NCBI GenBank assembly: GCA_009937205.1
Contig: JAACCR010000026.1
Coordinates: 1-39,052 of the forward strand
From: Methanobacteriota archaeon
GTDB taxonomy: Archaea > Thermoplasmatota > Poseidoniia > Poseidoniales > Poseidoniaceae
Length of the DNA: 39,052 nucleotides
Direction of reading: 5' to 3'
The position numbers were made by a program, and so were the translations under genes. Shown piece after piece: positions 24,120-33,334 of this stretch (the stretch's first letter is position 1; every line of letters starts with the position of its first letter). Below the pieces are notes generated by a model. That model ran no database searches. It was given only the letters and a program-made list of their open reading frames with translations, and was not told the DNA's origin.

Positions 24120-25126
24120 GAAGCCCCACCCCCCATGTGCCCTGGAGCATCTACCTTTCTCGCGTGAACCGGATGGCTGAACAAGTCTTCACTACTTTTC
24201 ACATCGTAGCCCAAGTTTTCCATTATTACGAGAAATAAGTCTTCGAGTGATGCTTCATACTCATGCATTCTTCTTATCTGAGCCCCTACTTGAGAAGCGC
24301 ACAACAATATTTCACTGGTTAATTCTTCGGATTCATGAGCGATTCTCATTACTCGCCCCTCACGTCTAACCCGCATTCCCTGTTGAACCATTGCAGCCTC
24401 AAGTTTAGATGCCCCACCCCAAACGTGAATTTCAATTTCTCGATCAATTGCTTTTAAGTCCTCAATACGTCCTTGCGCTGCTAGTTTACCCTTGTGCAAT
24501 AATACGATGTCATCGCATACTCTTTCAACATCATCCATTAAATGTGATGCCATCAATACTGAACGATCACCTTGCTTGACAGTATTGATTAAGGTATCAA
24601 TCATAAATTCACGAGCAGTAGAATCTAACCCATTACTAGGCTCATCAGCAATGATTAATTCAGGGTCATGGATTATTGCACAGGCTAATTTAGTTGCTTG
24701 TTTCATACCGGTTGAAAATGATTTAATCTCTCTATATCTTTGTTCTCCAAGACCTACGTATTGCAATGATGCATGAGCCCGTTGTAATGCTACAACTGGA
24801 TTCATTCCAAGCAGTTCGCCTGAGTATCTAACTTGATTTATTGCATCCATTTCGGGATTCAATGCGTCATATTCGGGCATGTATCCGATCCTTGCACGAA
24901 TAGCAGCACCCTCTGTTCTGATGTCGTGCCCAAGAACAGTTCCCTCACCAGAAGTTGCTTGTATTAAGCCCAATATTGTTTTCAAAAAGGTCGATTTACC
25001 AGCTCCATTAGGTCCTAGAAGACCCGTTGCTCCCTTTTTGACATCTAAATTAAGGTTTTCAAGAGCCATATGAGGTCCATAGAATTTTGATAAATTCTGA
25101 GTTTGGATGATGCGCTCCTGTTCCAA
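24116..25126 (-). CDS. ABC transporter ATP-binding protein
   Basis: Walker A GPNGAGKST (residues 38-46 from this start), IGYMPEYDAL in the Q-loop position, signature SFSTGMKQATKLA, Walker B LIIADEPSNGLD and H-loop LMASH make this a standard ATPase of the ABC-2/NatA group. The C-terminal region (HVWGGASKLEAAM on) is the regulatory-type extension, ending in a YEASLEDLFL segment common in the family. The start is taken as TTG 25126, six bases after GAGGGG; a longer reading from TTG 25168 is open but lies before that ribosome-binding site. It is the first gene of the five-gene coupled operon. Confidence 0.9.
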   Translation of the reverse strand: MEQERIIQTQNLSKFYGPHMALENLNLDVKKGATGLLGPNGAGKSTFLKTILGLIQATSGEGTVLGHDIRTEGAAIRARIGYMPEYDALNPEMDAINQVRYSGELLGMNPVVALQRAHASLQYVGLGEQRYREIKSFSTGMKQATKLACAIIHDPELIIADEPSNGLDSTAREFMIDTLINTVKQGDRSVLMASHLMDDVERVCDDIVLLHKGKLAAQGRIEDLKAIDREIEIHVWGGASKLEAAMVQQGMRVRREGRVMRIAHESEELTSEILLCASQVGAQIRRMHEYEASLEDLFLVIMENLGYDVKSSEDLFSHPVHARKVDAPGHMGGGAS

Positions 25127-25217
25127 ACAGTTCCCCTCAATTATGTGAGGGCAAAGACGCCCTTTCAATGCTTGCGCGTTAAGAGCAGTTTATCGTAGCA
25201 CTGATAGGAACTTTGAT

Positions 25218-27491
25218 TCAAACGGTTTCACGTAATCCGCCACGTGTTTTTATCGCAATTCCTTTCTTGAAAGTTGCAAAATCTTCAGAGTTACAATTTG
25301 AAATACCATGTCCAAGTAATTCACCCTTTTTATTAACGATAAGACATGTTCTTCCAGGTGTAATCCATGGGTCTGTCGCCAAAACGAATCCATGGAATAC
25401 ATTTCTTCCCTTACGAACGAATGGTTCAGCATCATCATTAACAACGACCCATGCAGGTCCTTCTCCAATGTAATTCCAAGCCTGTGTAGTCTCAAATTTA
25501 GAAGGGCATTCTCGCCTTCTATGACTGTGCAATTCTACAGCACCATCATCGGTCAATGAGATGCCACCATCAGTTAATCTCGGGCTCAAGATATGTTTTC
25601 CAGAAGATGACATTGCATTTTTTATTCTGCCATTCCGATTGATGACAAAACTAGCATCCTGCATTAGTTCTCTAGCAAGTCCATATTCAACATTAAGGAG
25701 GACTGTCATTTTGTCGCTAACATGCCGGCAGCGTACTTTATTGGTGGCAATTAGCCTTCCTTCGGAGTCTAGAGGAATTCCACTGGCATCCTCATCGGTA
25801 ATCGTTTTTATTACCCCGGCTTCAACAAGAGCCTCCATACATCTAGCTTGTATCCCATCTCCTTCCAAATCACAAAGTATAATCCTTCTATCGCCCAATT
25901 CAAATCGTTCTAATTCCCTTCTCATCCAAGATAAATCTGGCTTTCTTCGCCAAATCCAATCAGGCCCAGTTACGTGTGAAAATGGATTCAAATCTTCCAT
26001 ACTGTATGGCAATAATCCAAGAGGTGTCAAAATCATTACTTCCATCCCCTCAGCATGATGGGTTAGTCGAGTCATTAAGTCACTGCATCTTTCTCGCCAA
26101 GGACCTGGGCGTCCATGGAAAATAAGGACATCTCCCGAACCATTTCCTGCAGGCTCAGGGGCTCTCCAACGAGACGTTAATTGCCTTCTTGCTTCAATAA
26201 TGTGAGGGCGGAAATATGTGTCTTCTCCCCCCCAAGACACACCTCCCTTTTTTGGGGATTCTTGGGATCCAATTATCCAGTCCCAAGCGTGTTCCCACGA
26301 GCCTCTAGACGAATCTCTATCTCTCGCTGCGGCTCGATCTGTAATCGCTAATTCTTCAAGGTCAATTACTGATAATCCTGCCTTATTTGGGTTTGTTATA
26401 ATCCATAAAAAAGCCTCACGTAATGCTGGATGCTGATGACTGCGCCTTTCAGCGAGCCTCCATATTGTTCCATCTCTAATCGCTTGCTTACATCTCGATA
26501 ATTCTGCGAGTGTGACTTCTAAATTATACCGAGCTAGGACCTTAATCTGTTCATCAGAATCTAAATCCCTAATCTCTTGTGGAGAACGATATGCAATACA
26601 AGGCATAGTGACTGGCCAATCTACTAGATTAGCTAATTTTTCAGTACCCCATGGAGTTAGAAGCCTACCATCTTTTGCAAATAATGCGTATGCTGCTGAA
26701 TCAAATAAATCAGCACCTAGTGCGATAGACATTGGGAAGAGCATAGGATGCCCACAACCGAACATGTGAACAGGACGGTTTGGTGGCAGATAAGGTAGTG
26801 TTGAGAGCATAATTTTTGCATAATCTTTGTACATATGTTGTTCCATTACTGGAACAATACCGCCGATTGGATGTATGGAAAAATTATGTTTTGCCATTTT
26901 TTGAGCAGATGATTTTCTCAGTTCGTTAAACAATCCGCCTTGAATTGGTCCATTTATCATTGTACTTCCAGCACTTTCAATACTGATTTGCGCCCTTGTA
27001 TCTGTTTCCAATACCGCACTCTCAACCTCTTGTTCAGTCATATCAGGTCTGGGGAAAACATCTAACATTGTAGCAATATCAACTCCTATACTTTTTTGGA
27101 ATTCAACAATTTCCTCGACTCCAACTTCTACATCTCCATAAATATATGATTGGAAAGTACCGGAATCAGTCATTATTACTCCAGGGAAATCAATCAATGA
27201 ATGAACGCCATCTTTGATTGCTCGTTCCTTCAAATGCTCATGTTTCCAGATGATATATGAGTTGGTAATTAGGGCTGAAATACCGTATCTATCCCACATT
27301 TCACGCGGTTCTATTGTTCTAATATTTGGATTGATTACGGGTAATAGGGCTGGAGTTTCTAATATGCCATGGCTGGTATGTAATCGTCCTAAACGGGCCC
27401 TCCCATCGCGATTTGTTACTTCAAACAAGCCAATATCTTGTTCTCGACAAGGCTCAGGATCATCACGTACCCCCTCTTGCCAAGCGCTCAT
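25218..27491 (-). CDS. tgtA: archaeosine tRNA-guanine transglycosylase (arcTGT) with C-terminal ArcS-like and PUA domains
   Basis: arcTGT swaps guanine 15 of archaeal tRNA for preQ0. Catalytic features are IMTDSGTFQSYIYGD (Asp109), PIGGIVP, VHMFGCGHPMLFPMSIALGADLFDSAAYALFA (with the nucleophile-type Asp in DLFDSA) and RLLTPWGT. Residues from about 450 on add a region that resembles the C1/C2 extension shared with ArcS (VMILTPLGLLPYSM). A final PUA-like domain ends with GRTCLIVNKKGELLGHG. The zinc site looks degraded: the usual CxCxxC is CIAYRS (only Cys298 remains) and the usual LALHNL is LARYNL. ATG 27491 has no Shine-Dalgarno site. Length (757) is well above the usual about 580. Confidence 0.9.
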   Translation of the reverse strand: MSAWQEGVRDDPEPCREQDIGLFEVTNRDGRARLGRLHTSHGILETPALLPVINPNIRTIEPREMWDRYGISALITNSYIIWKHEHLKERAIKDGVHSLIDFPGVIMTDSGTFQSYIYGDVEVGVEEIVEFQKSIGVDIATMLDVFPRPDMTEQEVESAVLETDTRAQISIESAGSTMINGPIQGGLFNELRKSSAQKMAKHNFSIHPIGGIVPVMEQHMYKDYAKIMLSTLPYLPPNRPVHMFGCGHPMLFPMSIALGADLFDSAAYALFAKDGRLLTPWGTEKLANLVDWPVTMPCIAYRSPQEIRDLDSDEQIKVLARYNLEVTLAELSRCKQAIRDGTIWRLAERRSHQHPALREAFLWIITNPNKAGLSVIDLEELAITDRAAARDRDSSRGSWEHAWDWIIGSQESPKKGGVSWGGEDTYFRPHIIEARRQLTSRWRAPEPAGNGSGDVLIFHGRPGPWRERCSDLMTRLTHHAEGMEVMILTPLGLLPYSMEDLNPFSHVTGPDWIWRRKPDLSWMRRELERFELGDRRIILCDLEGDGIQARCMEALVEAGVIKTITDEDASGIPLDSEGRLIATNKVRCRHVSDKMTVLLNVEYGLARELMQDASFVINRNGRIKNAMSSSGKHILSPRLTDGGISLTDDGAVELHSHRRRECPSKFETTQAWNYIGEGPAWVVVNDDAEPFVRKGRNVFHGFVLATDPWITPGRTCLIVNKKGELLGHGISNCNSEDFATFKKGIAIKTRGGLRETV

Positions 27492-27539
27492 AATTTTGGG
27501 CGGTGGTCTATCGGTCTTGAAGCCCTCGCTTATGTAAAA

Positions 27540-28202
27540 TCAATAAATACCTAATTTACAGGCCAATAAGACTGCCATTTTCTCTTCAATATGGCGTAGA
27601 TGCCCGGATACTGTGACGCGAGCAATGCCCATTGCATCGGCAACTTCACCAGTTTTGATACGCGAATCCTTTTCGTAGAATCCCATTTCCCAAGCGGTAT
27701 TGAATACCTGTAATTGCTTATCTGTCAAATCAGTACCATTGAGGTTATTTTCCTCAACCGGCATTACAACAGAAATCTTGCAACGCGAATTCCATTTTTT
27801 GAAACCATTTACTATTTTGGTGATGCCGTCAGGAGTTCCTCGTAGAATTAGAAGGCTACCAGTGCGGCCAACTTTAGAACCCGAGACAACATATGCATCG
27901 GAAACAGCACCACCAATTTTTATTGTCTCATGAGTATTGCGAATAATTACGCAGTGGATTTCTTTCCCACCAACAATTTGCATGTGTATATGTTGGTGTA
28001 ACTTGAGGAAAGGAATTTCATCAATTTCAGAGAGTTGAACTCCTTTAGCCAACTCAATTTCTACCATTTGGTGTAGACATTGATTCTCGTAGTCTCTATA
28101 CACGACTCCCATAAAGGTCATGTTAGAGATTCTCGTAATCTGTTCCTTAAATTCAGTGTTCATTAGAGTTGCGCCTTCATACTCAACTCGCACTTCGCGC
28201 AT
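27540..28202 (-). CDS. HTH_10 (bacterio-opsin activator-type) transcriptional regulator
   Basis: The C-terminal 55 residues, from LTDKQLQVFNTAWEMGFYEK through GEVADAMGIARVTVSGHLRHIEEKM, are the helix-turn-helix of the archaeal Bat/HTH_10 family, which opens with the same LTxxQ-x-x-V/L-x-x-A-x-x-x-GYY plan. The first 150 residues form an alpha-beta region without clear cofactor motifs, as in many relatives where it senses an unknown signal. ATG 28202 is used; GTG 28217 is in frame and next to AAGG. The gene lies between nfu and tgtA, all on the minus strand, next to the suf operon, so regulation of Fe-S genes is a reasonable but untested guess. Confidence 0.8.
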   Translation of the reverse strand: MREVRVEYEGATLMNTEFKEQITRISNMTFMGVVYRDYENQCLHQMVEIELAKGVQLSEIDEIPFLKLHQHIHMQIVGGKEIHCVIIRNTHETIKIGGAVSDAYVVSGSKVGRTGSLLILRGTPDGITKIVNGFKKWNSRCKISVVMPVEENNLNGTDLTDKQLQVFNTAWEMGFYEKDSRIKTGEVADAMGIARVTVSGHLRHIEEKMAVLLACKLGIY

Positions 28203-28280
28203 GGCTTTATTATGCACCTTGCATATTTAATTGTTAATGCGTTTTTCAATTATTCTAATTTATCGAGTCCCCATAATTAA

Positions 28281-28745
28281 TCAAATAAAGGTCACAGAAC
28301 CATGCGCTAAAATGAATTCTCTTCCTAATTCATCAAAGGTTTCTAATAAATTCGCCGAAAAACGAACACGATGTACTTCAGCATCCGATTCAAGGTCATT
28401 CTTGATTCCGTCGAGTGTTGCGGGGGCTGCTCCACAAGAAATACAGGCTCCAGTCAAATCTAAAACTAGATCAATTAAAGGCTTCTCACTGACATCAGTA
28501 ATCACATCAATTGAACTTACACTAATGCCTCCTCCATGTCCATCAAGTGCGGCTCTAACCTCTCCAAGACGTGACAAAATCGCTGGAACTAAATCATCAT
28601 TCTCGAGTAGTGTCAATAGTGAAGTGTTGCGCAAACGGGATTCTTCAACTGGGTCGGTTGATTCTGCAACTCTTTTTGAGGCTTCTTCCTGCAGTGCAAT
28701 TTTTGCTTCAGCAGCGTACTTTGCTACTAAATCCTCAACGGTCAT
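28281..28745 (-). CDS. Nfu/NifU C-terminal-type Fe-S scaffold protein
   Basis: Residues 55-121 carry the NifU C-terminal domain: SRLGEVRAALDGHGGGISV, then LDLTGACISCGAAPATLDGI with the cluster-binding CxxC at 101-104 (Cys101, Cys104). Nfu proteins hold or deliver a [4Fe-4S] cluster. About 50 residues of helical sequence precede and 33 follow the domain. It is divergent from sufC across about 200 bases, which fits a role as carrier for clusters made by the SUF machinery. The CxxC has Ile-Ser between the cysteines (family usually SGCPSS style), still compatible with ligation. Confidence 0.85.
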   Translation of the reverse strand: MTVEDLVAKYAAEAKIALQEEASKRVAESTDPVEESRLRNTSLLTLLENDDLVPAILSRLGEVRAALDGHGGGISVSSIDVITDVSEKPLIDLVLDLTGACISCGAAPATLDGIKNDLESDAEVHRVRFSANLLETFDELGREFILAHGSVTFI

Positions 28746-28814
28746 ATCGCTTCGTCAGTCAACTGCCATTTCAAGCCTCGCATTGTGATTTTAATCAGCA
28801 AAATAATGCACATT

Positions 28815-28853
28815 TAGTGGATAATAAGTGAAAAATGTAGGTATATTCCACTA
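28815..28853. promoter_or_regulatory. 7-bp inverted repeat in the nfu-suf divergent promoter region
   Basis: TAGTGGA (28815-28821) and TCCACTA (28847-28853) are exact complements with centres 32 bases apart, about three helical turns, in the AT-rich gap from which both nfu and suf are transcribed. A T/A-rich TTTTATTTTT lies nearby at about 28868-28877 and could be a TATA element for sufC. The repeat is seen; operator function is inferred. Confidence 0.35.
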
Positions 28854-28942
28854 CGAGATTAACGTGATTTTATTTTTAACTGTGTAGTTCCTGATTACAC
28901 TTCTTGATAAAGGGGTGACGAGAGGCAAGAACAGTGAGAGTC

Positions 28943-29686
28943 ATGTCGGAAGAGATACTCAAGATTTCAAACATACATGTAAGTGTTGAAGAAACTGAAA
29001 TCATCAAGGGTTTGTCCTTGACAATAAACAAAGGTGAAGTCCACGCAATAATGGGTAGAAATGGTTCCGGGAAATCGACACTTGCAAATGTTTTGATGGG
29101 TCATCCTGCATACCAAATCACCAGTGGCGAAATCACTTACTATAATCAACCACTAGAAGAATTAGAAGTTTACGAGAGAGCAAGAGCAGGTATGTTCTTG
29201 TCATTTCAATATCCATCAGTATTACCTGGGGTAAAAGTTGGTACTTTTTTGAAGAAATCAATTGAAGCGGTTAGAGGAGAGCCAGTTAAGCAAAAAGATT
29301 TCAGAAATCAACTCAAGGCGGCAATGGCATTACTTGATATGGATCGTTCGTTCTGGTCAAGATATGTTAACGACGGATTTAGCGGTGGAGAAAAGAAGCG
29401 GTTAGAAATTCTCCAATTAGTTCTTCTTCAACCATCCTTGGCAATACTCGATGAAACCGATTCAGGACTTGATATCGATGCGCTAAAAATTGTTTCTAAG
29501 GGGATCAATCAAGTTGTACCGCAGGCAGGGTGTATAGTAATTACACATTATCAAAGACTACTAGAGCATGTCAAAGCAGATTGTGTACATGTCATGATAG
29601 ACGGTAGAATTGTCAAATCTGGTGGCCCGGATTTAGCACATAAACTAGAAGATCAAGGATATGATTGGCTTGAAGTGGATGCATAA
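28943..29686 (+). CDS. sufC: SUF Fe-S assembly ATPase SufC
   Basis: SufC is the ABC-type ATPase of the SufBCD scaffold. Walker A GRNGSGKST (38-46), a Q-loop in MFLSFQYP, the SufC signature FSGGEKKRLEILQL, and Walker B AILDETDSGLD with the family's DETDSGLDID are all present. The length of about 247 residues matches SufC. ATG 28943 is used; GTG 28934 is in frame. It begins a tight operon: sufB starts 11 bases later, then sufD, sufS, sufE and the MIP18-like gene. Confidence 0.97.
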   Translation: MSEEILKISNIHVSVEETEIIKGLSLTINKGEVHAIMGRNGSGKSTLANVLMGHPAYQITSGEITYYNQPLEELEVYERARAGMFLSFQYPSVLPGVKVGTFLKKSIEAVRGEPVKQKDFRNQLKAAMALLDMDRSFWSRYVNDGFSGGEKKRLEILQLVLLQPSLAILDETDSGLDIDALKIVSKGINQVVPQAGCIVITHYQRLLEHVKADCVHVMIDGRIVKSGGPDLAHKLEDQGYDWLEVDA

Positions 29687-29697
29687 GAGGTGATTAG

Positions 29698-31104
29698 ATG
29701 AGTGATGAAGCAAGAGAGATAGTTGGAGATTACCGATACGGATTCCATGATGAAGAAAATTCAACAATTCGTTTTGATAACGGATTATCTGAGCAAGTTG
29801 TAAGAGATATCTCTGCAATAAAGAATGAACCGGAATGGATGACTGATATTAGAGTGAAAGCATATCACCATTTTGTTGAGAGAGAAATGCCTAAATGGGG
29901 TAACCCTGAAGTTTTGAAAAACATTGATTTTGAAGCGATAACATACTTCTTACGTTCCACCAATGCAACCAAAGATGATTGGAAAGATGTTCCTGAGGAT
30001 ATTCAAAACACATTTGACAAAGTGGGATTAAGGGAGGCTGAGGGTACATGGCTCGGCGGAATTACTGCGCAATATGATTCAGAAGCAGTATACCATTCAA
30101 TTCGTGAAGACCTTGAATCACAAGGTGTGATTTTCCTCGATATGGATAGTGGACTTAGGGAACATCCAGAACTTGTGAAGAAATATTTTGGTAAAGTAGT
30201 ACCACACAGTGATAACAAATTCGCAGCCCTAAATACAGCAGTTTGGTCTGGAGGTTCATTCCTTTACATTCCAAAAGGAGTCCATGTAGAAATGCCAGTA
30301 CAAGCATATTTCAGAATTAACGCTGAGAATATGGGTCAGTTTGAGCGAACATTGATCTTAGCTGATGAAGGCTCTAGTGTGCACTATATTGAAGGATGTA
30401 CTGCACCATCATATTCCTCAACTGCTCTACACTCTGCAGTAGTTGAACTGATTGCAATGGATGGAGCAAAAATAAGATATTCAACAATTCAAAATTGGTC
30501 AAACAATGTTCTAAATCTCGTGACAAAAAGAGCTCATGCAATGAAGAACTCAACTGTTGAATGGATTGATTCCAACATTGGGTCAGGATTGACAATGAAA
30601 TATCCAGCAATTCTTCTCAAGGGTGAAGGTTCACACGCAGAAGTTGTTTCAGTAGCTTATGCTGGAAAAGAGCAGCACCAAGATACTGGTGCAAAAGTGC
30701 ACCACTTGGCAGCGAATACGACCTCAAACATAATTTCAAAATCAATTAGCAAAGATGGAGGGCGCTCAACATACAGAGGAATGTTACAAGTTATGCCAAA
30801 GGCGCATAATTGTCGCAGTAAGATTGTATGTGATGCCCTAATGCTAGACCCGGATTCACGCTCAGACACATATCCAACAATGGAAATTGGTAATTCTAGT
30901 GCAGATCTAGAGCACGAAGCAAGTGTTAGTAAAGTTTCAGGAGATCAGTTGTTTTATCTAATGAGCAGAGGATTCAGTGAACAAGAGGCAATGGGACTAA
31001 TCGTCAATGGATTCTTTGAACCATTTACTAGAGAATTACCTTCTGATTATGCTGTTGAAATGAACAAGTTACTCAATATCAAAATGGAGGGTTCAATTGG
31101 TTGA
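29698..31104 (+). CDS. sufB: SUF scaffold subunit SufB
   Basis: SufB with SufC and SufD forms the scaffold on which sulfur and iron are assembled. Homology is clear along the chain: EPEWMTDIRVKAYHHF near the start, AALNTAVWSGGSFLYIPKGV, GSSVHYIEGCTAP, the right-handed beta-helix, and VCDALMLDPDSRSDTYP with the conserved Cys378 that corresponds to the sulfur-relay cysteine of bacterial SufB, then DLEHEASVSKVSGDQLFYLMSRG. At 468 residues it is near normal size. A GAGGTGAT ribosome-binding site precedes ATG 29698, and the stop overlaps the sufD TTG by four bases. Confidence 0.97.
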   Translation: MSDEAREIVGDYRYGFHDEENSTIRFDNGLSEQVVRDISAIKNEPEWMTDIRVKAYHHFVEREMPKWGNPEVLKNIDFEAITYFLRSTNATKDDWKDVPEDIQNTFDKVGLREAEGTWLGGITAQYDSEAVYHSIREDLESQGVIFLDMDSGLREHPELVKKYFGKVVPHSDNKFAALNTAVWSGGSFLYIPKGVHVEMPVQAYFRINAENMGQFERTLILADEGSSVHYIEGCTAPSYSSTALHSAVVELIAMDGAKIRYSTIQNWSNNVLNLVTKRAHAMKNSTVEWIDSNIGSGLTMKYPAILLKGEGSHAEVVSVAYAGKEQHQDTGAKVHHLAANTTSNIISKSISKDGGRSTYRGMLQVMPKAHNCRSKIVCDALMLDPDSRSDTYPTMEIGNSSADLEHEASVSKVSGDQLFYLMSRGFSEQEAMGLIVNGFFEPFTRELPSDYAVEMNKLLNIKMEGSIG

Positions 31105-32135
31105 GTTATATCGACATGTCCCCCCCTCCGCGTGCTAAGCATTTGTGGAGATACACGCCGTGGCCAAGAATCAAACCGCAAGAAGGTGTGCCAGTAGCTG
31201 ACAAAATATTATTCTCTCTCGATGGGGATATTGCTTTGCAATCAGGTGCACCAAGGGCGGTATTGGAATCTGATATAGCGCGAGTCTTTTTGAGTGAAAT
31301 CGGTGGTTCATCACATACATTGCATATCGATGGTGATTTCGGCCTAATACATATTCAGGCAAAGGCAAGTGGGCATGTAGCAGCAGGACATTTACATATT
31401 GAATGCAAAGGAAGTGCTACGGTTATTCTTCATCTAACAGGTGAAGCAGATTGGAGCGGATTATACGTGAGTGGGGAAGTCGCAGATAATTGTAAACTGG
31501 CCTATGGTTTTATCAATGAACTATCTAATGATTGTAAATTCTTACATTGTGAAGATTGGGTAGTTGGAAGAGATTCAGTAATGGAAATTGCTGCACTAAG
31601 CGTTGGTGGATTCCGTTGTAAAAGTGATGTTAGAACTGCATTAATTGGAAGTGGAGGGTCTTTGAAACAAGCAGTTACTGTCCACGGACTTGGTGCAAGA
31701 CACATTGACAATCATATTGAAATTAATCATAAAGTTGCTAACTGTAATTCTAAACTAGTGATAAATTCAGCCTGTGCTGGTTCTAGTAGATCTATTGCTA
31801 CAGGACTTCTCAAAGTTGCTGAAGGTGCCAATGGGACAGATGCAGGACAAGTATTCCGCAATTTATTATTGAGCGATAAAGCAAGAGCAGATTCAATTCC
31901 AGAACTTGAGGTTTTAGCTGATGAAGTAAAGGCTGCTCATGGTGCTGCAAGTTCACCTGTAAATCCAGAACAACTTCATTATTTGATGAGCAGAGGTCAT
32001 TCCCCACAACAAGCAGAGACTTTGATAGTCGAAGGTTTCCTAATCGATGCTTTTTCTAATCTAGGAGATTCAGATTTAAAAGATGTCTTAGCAACACGAA
32101 TGACCGTACACTTAGAATGTGAATTAAAGAGGTGA
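31101..32135 (+). CDS. sufD: SUF scaffold subunit SufD
   Basis: SufD shares the SufB beta-helix fold and provides part of the cluster-assembly interface. The diagnostic C-terminal block is present: ADSIPELEVLADEVKAAHG with His280 at the position of the conserved SufD histidine, followed by NPEQLHYLMSRGHSPQQAE, parallel to the SufB ending. The N-terminal region is shorter and more divergent (344 residues), as is usual for SufD. TTG 31101 overlaps the sufB stop; a downstream ATG at 31116 is possible. The stop overlaps the sufS GTG by four bases. Confidence 0.92.
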   Translation: MSYIDMSPPPRAKHLWRYTPWPRIKPQEGVPVADKILFSLDGDIALQSGAPRAVLESDIARVFLSEIGGSSHTLHIDGDFGLIHIQAKASGHVAAGHLHIECKGSATVILHLTGEADWSGLYVSGEVADNCKLAYGFINELSNDCKFLHCEDWVVGRDSVMEIAALSVGGFRCKSDVRTALIGSGGSLKQAVTVHGLGARHIDNHIEINHKVANCNSKLVINSACAGSSRSIATGLLKVAEGANGTDAGQVFRNLLLSDKARADSIPELEVLADEVKAAHGAASSPVNPEQLHYLMSRGHSPQQAETLIVEGFLIDAFSNLGDSDLKDVLATRMTVHLECELKR

Positions 32136-33334
32136 GAAAGTTGTCATTAAAGGATGATTTTCCTATATTGTCAAGAGAGGTCAATGGCCATCCTCTTATT
32201 TATTTAGACAATGCTGCAACAACTCAAAAACCACAAGTTGTCATAGATGCAATGTCTCAATATTACTCTAATTCAAATGCAAATGTTCACAGAGCAGTGC
32301 ACACTCTTGCAGGTGAAGCAACCGAAGGATATGAGGATTGTAGACGCTGGATAAAAAGTTGGTTCAATGCTGAAAAAGCAATACTGACAAGCGGAACTAC
32401 AGAAGCAATGAATTTGGTTGCCCATGGGTGGGGCAGAGCAAATCTACAGCCAGGAGATGTCATTGTTCTAACAGAAATGGAACATCATTCAGATATTGTT
32501 CCTTGGCAAATATTATCTGAAGAAAGAGGAATTGAAATTAGATTTGTCCCAGTCTTGGATGATTTTACACTGGATATGGAAGCATATGCCGTATCTTTAG
32601 AAAATGCCAAATTAGTTTGTGTTGTTCATACATCAAATGTTCTTGGGGTTAGAAATTCAGTTGATGAATTAATTTCTCTAGCCCATAAGGCAGGTGCTAA
32701 GATATTAATCGATGCAGCTCAAGCAGTTCCGCACGATAAGATCGATTTTGAACAATTTAACGCAGATTTTATGGCTTTTAGTGCTCACAAAATGTGTGGT
32801 CCAACTGGAATTGGCGCTCTTTTGGTTAAAAATGATGCATTTGAACAAATGCAACCATTCATGGGTGGTGGCGATATGATAGAGTCTGTCACAACTTCAG
32901 GTTCAACTTATCAAACCAATGAGCACAAATTTGAAGCGGGTACACCAAAAATTGCTGAGGCTGTTGGGTGGTCAGCAGCATTTGAATGGATGTCAGCAAT
33001 TGATTTGCCTGCACACCATGAAAGATTATTGAACATTGCAAAGTGGACTGCAGATCAGTTAAGGGAAATTGGATTCACAGTTTATGGACGTCATCAAAGT
33101 GGTGACGCAGCAGTTGTTTCATTCCTTCATCCAATCATACATAGCGAAGACTTTGCACGATTCTTAGATGCAAAAGGTTTCGCGGTTAGAACCGGTCACC
33201 ATTGTGCACAACCTTTGCTCAACCGCCTAGGTATTAGTGGGACAATCAGGGCATCTTTCTATCTTTACAATACTCGGCAGGAAGCCGAAAAATTCATTGA
33301 AACTGTGCGATATATTGTGGGGAAATTTGCATGA
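32132..33334 (+). CDS. sufS: cysteine desulfurase SufS
   Basis: SufS removes sulfur from cysteine for Fe-S assembly using PLP. YLDNAATTQKPQVV, TEMEHHSDIVPW, VVHTSNVLG, LIDAAQAVPH and SAHKMCGPTGIG (PLP Lys220) follow the group II cysteine-desulfurase order. The catalytic Cys358 is in RTGHHCAQPLL. GTG 32132 overlaps the sufD stop by four bases; TTG 32141, five to six bases after GAGGTGA, is an alternative start. Immediately downstream is sufE, the usual sulfur acceptor of SufS, again overlapping by four bases. Confidence 0.97.
   Translation: MRKLSLKDDFPILSREVNGHPLIYLDNAATTQKPQVVIDAMSQYYSNSNANVHRAVHTLAGEATEGYEDCRRWIKSWFNAEKAILTSGTTEAMNLVAHGWGRANLQPGDVIVLTEMEHHSDIVPWQILSEERGIEIRFVPVLDDFTLDMEAYAVSLENAKLVCVVHTSNVLGVRNSVDELISLAHKAGAKILIDAAQAVPHDKIDFEQFNADFMAFSAHKMCGPTGIGALLVKNDAFEQMQPFMGGGDMIESVTTSGSTYQTNEHKFEAGTPKIAEAVGWSAAFEWMSAIDLPAHHERLLNIAKWTADQLREIGFTVYGRHQSGDAAVVSFLHPIIHSEDFARFLDAKGFAVRTGHHCAQPLLNRLGISGTIRASFYLYNTRQEAEKFIETVRYIVGKFA

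Noticed and set aside
28231-28788. 185-codon open frame antisense to nfu
   Set aside because: The minus-strand frame has the NifU domain with CxxC; the antisense frame is Ser-rich and without motifs.
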